From NCBI GenBank assembly GCA_041656175.1, contig JBBAEA010000135.1, positions 1-9,255 of the forward strand: DNA of 9,255 bases, written 5' to 3'. A program made the position numbers and the translations under genes. Of this stretch, positions 4,622 to 9,255 are shown in pieces. The stretch is from JBBAEA01 sp041656175. Lineage in GTDB: Bacteria; Myxococcota_A; Bradymonadia; UBA4248. How positions within the stretch are numbered: the first letter of the stretch is position 1; each line of letters opens with the position of its first letter. Below the pieces are notes generated by a model. The model ran no database searches and was not told where the DNA came from. It worked only from the letters and a program-made list of their open reading frames with translations.

Positions 4622-6243
4622 TTCTTCGCTCCTTTTCTTAGGTTTTGTCGTGATTTGGTTCTTGATAAAAAGAAATTATAGGCTTGGGGTGTCGTAATCG
4701 GATTGGGATTTTTATCGCTCACGCTCCTTCCCGTAAATGATTGTAATCCAGATTTTTCAATGAGTTCTTTGCCAAGGTCACGAATGATCTTTTGTTCCGT
4801 GACCCACCATTCCTCACTTTTAGCGCTCATTTCGTCCTTTTCGGGATCAATGCTCGCTAGCCATCGCCTAAAGGGTATATCTAAGCGGAAATACCCTTGT
4901 TGCGCTGCCGCTTCAGCTTTGCTCTTGCCGTCAGACTCGCCGGCAGCCAAAGCAATATTGTGAGCAAGGCTGTAGATGGTTTGAATTAACAATTCGCTGT
5001 CATTGATTTCCTCAATAATACGGACGATCCAATACTCTCCTAATTTGCCCAAAAAATGTGAACGTATAGCAATAGCATCAGAGCTAATATCTTCTACAGA
5101 GGAGTTTTTGTCAGCATATTTTGCGTAGGGCGTTTGAATATTGATAAAAGGGATTGTTAGAAGTCCCTCATTTCTTAGTCGTGAGAGCCAATTGATAATG
5201 CCAGGTCGCCGGATCGCTTCGGCTTGAGAGAAGAACATGGAAAAGTTTTGCCACAATCTCTGTTGAGGCTTATGGCGTGCGGGTATATAGGTAGAATTTG
5301 CTGATTTTTCAGAAGAAAGGCGCCATAGTGTCATTTGTTCGGAAAAGGCGTTTTTTCTCGGGAAAAAGTCACCACCAAGCAAGCCGTAGCCTGTAACATG
5401 TTCTTTTGTTCGAAAGAGCCTTATCCTACGTGATTGTAGGGTCAAGAGCTCAGAAGCGCTCATTGGCAGATTGATTTCAGTTCGCTCAGCGATACGACAC
5501 GGTCTCTCCCAAATGGGAGACTCCTCCGCCCATAGTTTATCCTCTCCATTTGGTAGCATCACAAAATTGAGTAGCATTGTCTTATAGAGAGTCTCAGCAC
5601 TTGCGTAAACCAAACCCAATTTACCAAGCCAACTCGCACCTGGTGACGGTAGCTTCTTTACTCTGTTTGGATCCCGTGTTGCTTTGCCCGATGTGTCATC
5701 AAAAGCGTTGATATGGACAAGCCAGCGAGCAGCTTCGGCAAAAGTGAGTATATCTTTGTGGGATTCAGTTCGTTGTGTAAATATGCGAACTTTATTGTTG
5801 CTCTCTAAAAGCTCTCCATTAAGTTTGGATGCTTTATATTCCGTACATTTAGCCATCTCTGGAACTTGATAGAAGGGGGTTTCGGGGTGAAAGAGCCAGA
5901 AGCGATCGCGGTATTGCTCAAGGTATGACACGATCATTTCGGCGGGGAAGTGACCAAGCTCCCAGAGTTTTTGCCAACGATCCAAGGCGTCTTCGGGCTC
6001 TGCCTCGTCTTCGTTGAGCGGGGCGCTGCTGCCGTCAACGTCGTAGCGCCCAAAGACGCTGTGTAACACGGCAAGAAGTAGCCGTAGGATGGCAATATCC
6101 TGCGTAGGAAGCTCACCAGCGAGCGTCTTGATTTCGTGCGCCTTGACAAAGATTTCGCGGAGCGAACACTCCCCTTGACTGCCATCGCCATGGAGGACGC
6201 GGATCCACTTTTCGTCCAACAAATTAAACAAAATATCAGGCAT
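4606..6243 (-). CDS. cse1: Cse1 (CasA, Cas8e), type I-E Cascade large subunit
   Basis: Cse1 recognises the PAM, starts unwinding of target DNA and recruits Cas3. The 545-residue product (E. coli CasA is 502) starts FNLLDEKWIRV (6-16), the family's opening motif. It continues with LPTQDIAILRLLLAVLHSVF (45-64), FWLFHPETPFYQVPEM (115-130), FTFAEAARW-like LTFAEAARWLVHINAFDD (166-183) and GASWLGKLGLVYASAETLYK (202-221), all typical of the Cse1 N-terminal domain. The C-terminal four-helix region includes LGKLGEYWIV (398-407) and YFRLDIPFRRWLASID (451-466). The ATG at 6243 has AAGGAG about 11 nt upstream and overlaps the cas3 stop by 8 nt. It ends in a very basic tail (KKGAKKWKKK, 536-545) overlapping the start of cse2. 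By eye the middle (about 4900-5800) is more AT-rich than the other cas genes. No frameshift is visible. Confidence 0.95.
   Translation of the reverse strand: MPDILFNLLDEKWIRVLHGDGSQGECSLREIFVKAHEIKTLAGELPTQDIAILRLLLAVLHSVFGRYDVDGSSAPLNEDEAEPEDALDRWQKLWELGHFPAEMIVSYLEQYRDRFWLFHPETPFYQVPEMAKCTEYKASKLNGELLESNNKVRIFTQRTESHKDILTFAEAARWLVHINAFDDTSGKATRDPNRVKKLPSPGASWLGKLGLVYASAETLYKTMLLNFVMLPNGEDKLWAEESPIWERPCRIAERTEINLPMSASELLTLQSRRIRLFRTKEHVTGYGLLGGDFFPRKNAFSEQMTLWRLSSEKSANSTYIPARHKPQQRLWQNFSMFFSQAEAIRRPGIINWLSRLRNEGLLTIPFINIQTPYAKYADKNSSVEDISSDAIAIRSHFLGKLGEYWIVRIIEEINDSELLIQTIYSLAHNIALAAGESDGKSKAEAAAQQGYFRLDIPFRRWLASIDPEKDEMSAKSEEWWVTEQKIIRDLGKELIEKSGLQSFTGRSVSDKNPNPITTPQAYNFFLSRTKSRQNLRKGAKKWKKK
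4629..4636 (-). promoter_or_regulatory. Ribosome binding site of cse2 (supports the GTG start)
   Basis: AAAAGGAG on the minus strand ends 7 nt before the GTG at 4621 and lies inside the cse1 coding sequence. The same purine-rich stretch encodes the lysine-rich end of Cse1. No ATG is available nearby in the cse2 frame, so this site decides the start. Confidence 0.7.
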
Positions 6244-9082
6244 CGCTGTTTTTCTCCTTCTCGCAGCTTAAGCCGCACTCTCTGCTGTAACTGATGTGGT
6301 GTCCACAAACTGTGGTGCGTAAATCTTTGTCTAGAATAAGGAAGAGCTCCCCCTTGAGCCATGGCGATTTCTGCCACGCAGCAACTCTCCTGTTGTTATC
6401 AAGCTCTAGTGCTTTGATCGTATCGGCAATGACGTAGGGGCTCGCCAAGCCTGGCGGCATGGAGAGACTGCAGCGCGCCAAACGCTGAGCAAGAGCACTG
6501 GGCGGCGGCATATGGCTGGGCAAACGCCTGCCGCTTTCGATCCACGGCAAAAAGCGTAGATCGTCTTCGCCGTGCGCTTGCAACACAATGATTTCGAGCG
6601 AGGAATCAATGTCTCGCACTGCGGCTTCAGCCTCTTTATCAGAGCCGATTGGAACATCTGTCGAAAGCCAGCTCGTTAGCATGGATCTTGACCATGGCTT
6701 TTTGATTCTAAAGGTTTCAGCTTTATACTCTTTATCCTCTTTATCCTTATTATGCTTTCGTCTGGCGTTTTCAAGTTTTTCCACATCCGCCACAGGCAAA
6801 GCCTCGTTGGAGTATGTCCTTTGCACTAAAGGCGCAATATCGTCGGGGAGCACGATCCTGTCCTTTAACAAGCTTTGGCTGCGCATGAGTAAATACTCGC
6901 TGTAGATAATTTGCGCATCATGAAACGCATTTTCATCGTTGAGCACAAGGCAGCGTGCCGTTTCTAGAGTCTTAGGTCGTAAACGCTGATGGCGGTGCAA
7001 GCGCCCCATGCGTTGCAAGAGCAGGTCCATCGGCGCAATATCCGTGATAAGTAGGTCAAAGTCGATATCGAGCGATTGCTCCAGCACTTGGGTGCCAACC
7101 CAAATGCGTTGCAGCGGACGCTGGCGCTCAGGCGTTGGTTTGCCGAGCTCCGATAGAATTTCATTCTCCTTTTCGGCGCGATCTGGCGCAATAAAGCGCG
7201 AATGAAAGAGTTTAACGCGATCTGTACCAAAGGCTTCACCCAAAAGAACGGCAAAGCGCTGTGCCCGCTTCACCGTGTTGACGATAATGCCCACGCAGCC
7301 GCCATCTTCTGTAAATTCTTCGATCAAGCCTGATACCTGTTCATCTTCGATGCACTGGAGCTTCACGCTGCGCGATGCTTGGGGCTCTGCGATCGTTTTT
7401 TGTACGACGCCATGAACGTTGGCTAGGCTAACGAGTGGATAGGCGAGGGTCTGCTTCATTTCGTCGGGGAAGCTTAGCGTCTTTTTGCCGGTATTGACGT
7501 AGGCTTCAACAACGGCGGCACGCTTGGCAGCGGGTAGGGTGGCTGATAACACGATCGTGGGCACGCGGTAGGCTCCCAGCCAGTGCAGCGCCATTTCCAA
7601 GTACGTGCTCATGTAGGCGTCATAGGCGTGGCATTCATCAATAATGACCACTTTATTGGCTAAACCCAAATGTCGCAGCATCAAATGCTTATGCTTGAGT
7701 GCTGCTAGCAAGAGTTGATCGATGGTGCCCAGAGCAAAGTCGCTGAGCATCGATTTTTTTCGACCCGTAAACCAAGCATGCGCAAGCACCGCATCGTCAT
7801 CAAAGGACTCACCGACATTATGGATGGCCTCGTTGCGGCGCTGTAATGCTTGATAGTCTTCGTTAAACTGCGCCTTGCCATGGGCGAGCACAAAGGAATG
7901 CTTTGCCTCGTCATTGAGGGCTGCCGTCCAGGCGAGCATGCGCGGGAATATGCCATTGGCTGTTGCTTGGGTGGGAAGCGCGAAATATAGACCGCTCTTT
8001 CCATGTTTTTGTGCGAAAATCTCGGCAGCCACAAGGGCTGCTTCCGTTTTGCCAATGCCCATGGGCGCTTCAAGTACTAAGATGCTGGGTTCATCGCTTT
8101 CTTTCGCAAGCTCCGCCACCAAACTTTGTACGGGATTGGGCGCAAAGTTAAAGCGCTCAGCATAAAGACAGTGTTGCTTCCAGTCTTCGCGTGGTTCCCA
8201 AGTGGCCAATTCACCGCGGAAGGCTTCCCAAGCTGACTTTGCGCGTTCTTTGAGTATAAGTTCTGGCAAAATCGCTTCTTGCAGCCCGATCAGCGGGAAA
8301 TATTCCTCACTACTGGCCAGCCAATCCACCATGATGATGAGGCCACTCAAGAGTACTTGTGCTGTGTAGCGCGGAGCGGCGATTTGAGATATTTCAGAAA
8401 AACCGCTTAAGTACAGGGCGTAGTCGATGAGTTCGCTCTGAACGCTTGTCCACGGTTCTTTTCCCTTCGATTCTAGGTGGTAGTTTTCACGGTTTGCCTC
8501 AATTGCACTGCGATTTAAACCGTTAGCATCGGCGGGTTTCCCGTGGTGGGCGCCTAAAACGGTGGCAATGCGTTTGCCTTCTTTGGCGTATTCGAGAAAA
8601 ATCTGCTCTGAAGCCAAGTTGTGGGGTGTTGTATGGGCAAAGCCAAAATCTGCCTCATTTTGGTTGGGAAGTCCTGCTTCTTCGGAGCGCGTTCGCAAGC
8701 TTTCGTCGAGCAGGCGAGCATTTTCGCGAGCTTGGCGGTATTCAGCGTCGCTCGTGAACTGATGCCGAAAGACCTTGGCCTCTTTGGCTTGGAACACGGG
8801 TGTTGCTTTGCCTAAGTCGTGTGCTGCGGCCAAAAACACAAAAAGTTTTTTAGCTGCCGTTATTTGGTGTTCGCCGCGATCACTGGGCGCAACCTTATCA
8901 ATGTCTGCGATTTCGACTTGATCGGCAATCAGCTGCTTTGTTCCTTCGGGCAACCAATGCTTCCATAGCAGTTTTGCCACATTGGCGCTGTCGGCCATAT
9001 GGTTGGTAAGGGCTAGCCATTGGAGTTTTCCCGTAGTCGATTTTTTTGCCCAAAGAGCTTGCGCTTTTTTCGTTAACTCCAT
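6236..9082 (-). CDS. cas3: Cas3, type I-E HD nuclease-superfamily 2 helicase
   Basis: Cas3 is recruited by Cse1 to the R-loop, nicks the displaced strand, then unwinds and degrades target DNA. The 948-residue product has an N-terminal HD nuclease domain and a C-terminal DExD/H helicase. HD ligands are visible at H28 and D31 (NHMADSA), H88-D89 (AAHDLGK), H179-H180 (GAHHGK) and D253 (IMVDWLAS). Helicase motifs are complete: Walker A APMGIGKTEA (339-348), ALPTQATANG (368-377), DECHAYD (482-488), LSATLP (512-517), IIVNTVKRAQ (599-608), WVGTQVLEQSLDID (661-674) and QRMGRLHRH (690-698). I chose ATG at 9082, with AAAGG 7 nt upstream. A TTG at 9115 in the same frame has no ribosome binding site. It overlaps cse1 by 8 nt and starts just past an IS30 end. 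All catalytic motifs look intact. Confidence 0.97.
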   Translation of the reverse strand: MELTKKAQALWAKKSTTGKLQWLALTNHMADSANVAKLLWKHWLPEGTKQLIADQVEIADIDKVAPSDRGEHQITAAKKLFVFLAAAHDLGKATPVFQAKEAKVFRHQFTSDAEYRQARENARLLDESLRTRSEEAGLPNQNEADFGFAHTTPHNLASEQIFLEYAKEGKRIATVLGAHHGKPADANGLNRSAIEANRENYHLESKGKEPWTSVQSELIDYALYLSGFSEISQIAAPRYTAQVLLSGLIIMVDWLASSEEYFPLIGLQEAILPELILKERAKSAWEAFRGELATWEPREDWKQHCLYAERFNFAPNPVQSLVAELAKESDEPSILVLEAPMGIGKTEAALVAAEIFAQKHGKSGLYFALPTQATANGIFPRMLAWTAALNDEAKHSFVLAHGKAQFNEDYQALQRRNEAIHNVGESFDDDAVLAHAWFTGRKKSMLSDFALGTIDQLLLAALKHKHLMLRHLGLANKVVIIDECHAYDAYMSTYLEMALHWLGAYRVPTIVLSATLPAAKRAAVVEAYVNTGKKTLSFPDEMKQTLAYPLVSLANVHGVVQKTIAEPQASRSVKLQCIEDEQVSGLIEEFTEDGGCVGIIVNTVKRAQRFAVLLGEAFGTDRVKLFHSRFIAPDRAEKENEILSELGKPTPERQRPLQRIWVGTQVLEQSLDIDFDLLITDIAPMDLLLQRMGRLHRHQRLRPKTLETARCLVLNDENAFHDAQIIYSEYLLMRSQSLLKDRIVLPDDIAPLVQRTYSNEALPVADVEKLENARRKHNKDKEDKEYKAETFRIKKPWSRSMLTSWLSTDVPIGSDKEAEAAVRDIDSSLEIIVLQAHGEDDLRFLPWIESGRRLPSHMPPPSALAQRLARCSLSMPPGLASPYVIADTIKALELDNNRRVAAWQKSPWLKGELFLILDKDLRTTVCGHHISYSRECGLSCEKEKNSDA

Positions 9083-9089
9083 GACGCTA

Positions 9090-9094
9090 CCTTT
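9090..9094 (-). promoter_or_regulatory. Ribosome binding site of cas3 (favours ATG 9082)
   Basis: AAAGG lies 7 nt ahead of the ATG on the minus strand. The alternative TTG 33 nt upstream has no purine-rich site before it. Confidence 0.55.
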
Positions 9095-9127
9095 GCTTGG
9101 ATAGAGCCCTGTCAAAATGGTGAAAGA

Positions 9128-9154
9128 GGGAAAATTTCCAAGTCAAGTGCCACA
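9128..9154 (-). mobile_element. Probable terminal inverted repeat of the IS30-type element
   Basis: On the minus strand TGGCACTTGACTTGGAAAT and the bases after it resemble the ends of IS30-family elements, which often carry a GCACTTGACTT-like core overlapping the last transposase codons. The transposase TGA lies inside it. The other end is outside the window, so neither the exact border nor a target duplication can be fixed. The TTGACT in it could serve as an outward -35 box toward cas3, but I see no -10 at the right distance. Confidence 0.45.
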
Positions 9155-9255
9155 TACTTTGAAAACCTCCTCAGGTGTCTTCCACCCCAAGCATTTTCGG
9201 AGCCTGTTGTTGATTCTTTTTACTATTTCATCTAATTCTTTGCTGCTGAGATTTC
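9143..9255 (-). CDS. IS30-family transposase, C-terminal end (cut by the window edge)
   Basis: The last 36 codons of a frame entering from the right edge read NLSSKELDEIVKRINNRLRK, then CLGWKTPEEVF, then a short tail and TGA. The pattern of Asn-Asn-Arg followed by R-K-C-L-G-x-K-T-P-x-E-V-F is the hallmark C-terminus of IS30-family DDE transposases, just past the catalytic glutamate. The usual Arg-Pro is Arg-Leu here. The gene runs in the same direction as cas3 and stops 60 nt before the cas3 ATG, so readthrough from the element could reach the cas operon. Only the tail is in the window, so whether the element is intact is unknown. Confidence 0.82.
   Translation of the reverse strand, partial: NLSSKELDEIVKRINNRLRKCLGWKTPEEVFKVCGT

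Noticed and set aside
7705..8073. 122-codon minus-strand frame inside cas3
   Set aside because: Out of frame with the conserved helicase motifs that cover the same bases.
9083..9115. Upstream TTG start for Cas3 adding 11 residues
   Set aside because: No ribosome binding site. The TTG sits at the border of the IS end, while the ATG at 9082 has AAAGG at 7 nt and a typical N-terminus.

Overview
The window holds the interference half of a type I-E CRISPR-Cas system on the minus strand. In transcription order it reads cas3, cse1 (casA), cse2 (casB), cas7e (casC), cas5e (casD), cas6e (casE). All six genes are full length and carry the expected family motifs. At the right edge the system abuts the 3' end of an IS30-family transposase gene. 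At the left edge, beyond a 403-nt intergenic stretch, lies a full-length AlkD-like DNA alkylation repair gene, also on the minus strand. No cas1, no cas2 and no CRISPR array can be seen in the 9.3 kb.

Layout, right to left. 9143-9255: C-terminal end of an IS30-type transposase, with a likely IS terminus running to about 9128. 9082-6236: Cas3 nuclease-helicase, starting only about 45 nt past the IS end. 6243-4606: Cse1, overlapping cas3 by 8 nt. 4621-4001: Cse2, overlapping cse1 by 16 nt and starting at GTG. 4000-3621: a 380-nt gap, unusual inside a Cascade operon, built of GC-rich hairpins and repeat-like sequence. 3620-2544: Cas7. 2528-1806: Cas5e, 15 nt further on. 1806-1171: Cas6e, overlapping cas5e by 1 nt (TAATG). 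1170-768: intergenic, with a palindromic element of about 116 bp and a G/C-tract repeat. 767-84: AlkD-like protein. 83-1: a large C/G-tract hairpin.

The six Cas proteins make a complete effector. Cas6e cuts pre-crRNA and stays bound to the crRNA hairpin. Cas7 forms the backbone, Cas5e caps the 5' handle, Cse2 forms the belly, and Cse1 reads the PAM and recruits Cas3, which nicks, unwinds and degrades the target. Gene overlaps define two tightly coupled blocks, cas3-cse1-cse2 and cas7-cas5e-cas6e, separated by the 380-nt repeat-bearing gap. The second block may have its own promoter. New spacers could be acquired only if cas1 and cas2 lie elsewhere.

Organism: a bacterium that cannot be named from this sequence. 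Strong AAGGAG-type ribosome binding sites, mid-range GC in the cas genes and an IS30-type transposase tail of the kind common in Firmicutes (including Negativicutes) lean weakly that way. Composition is mosaic by eye: the AlkD-like gene is AT-rich, cas7/cas5e/cas6e are GC-richer, and the middle of cse1 is intermediate to AT-rich. I found no undescribed defence system. The less ordinary signals are the repeat that splits the operon, the related palindrome-bearing repeat at the operon's end, the IS at the head of the operon, and the absence of an adaptation module where it is usually found.
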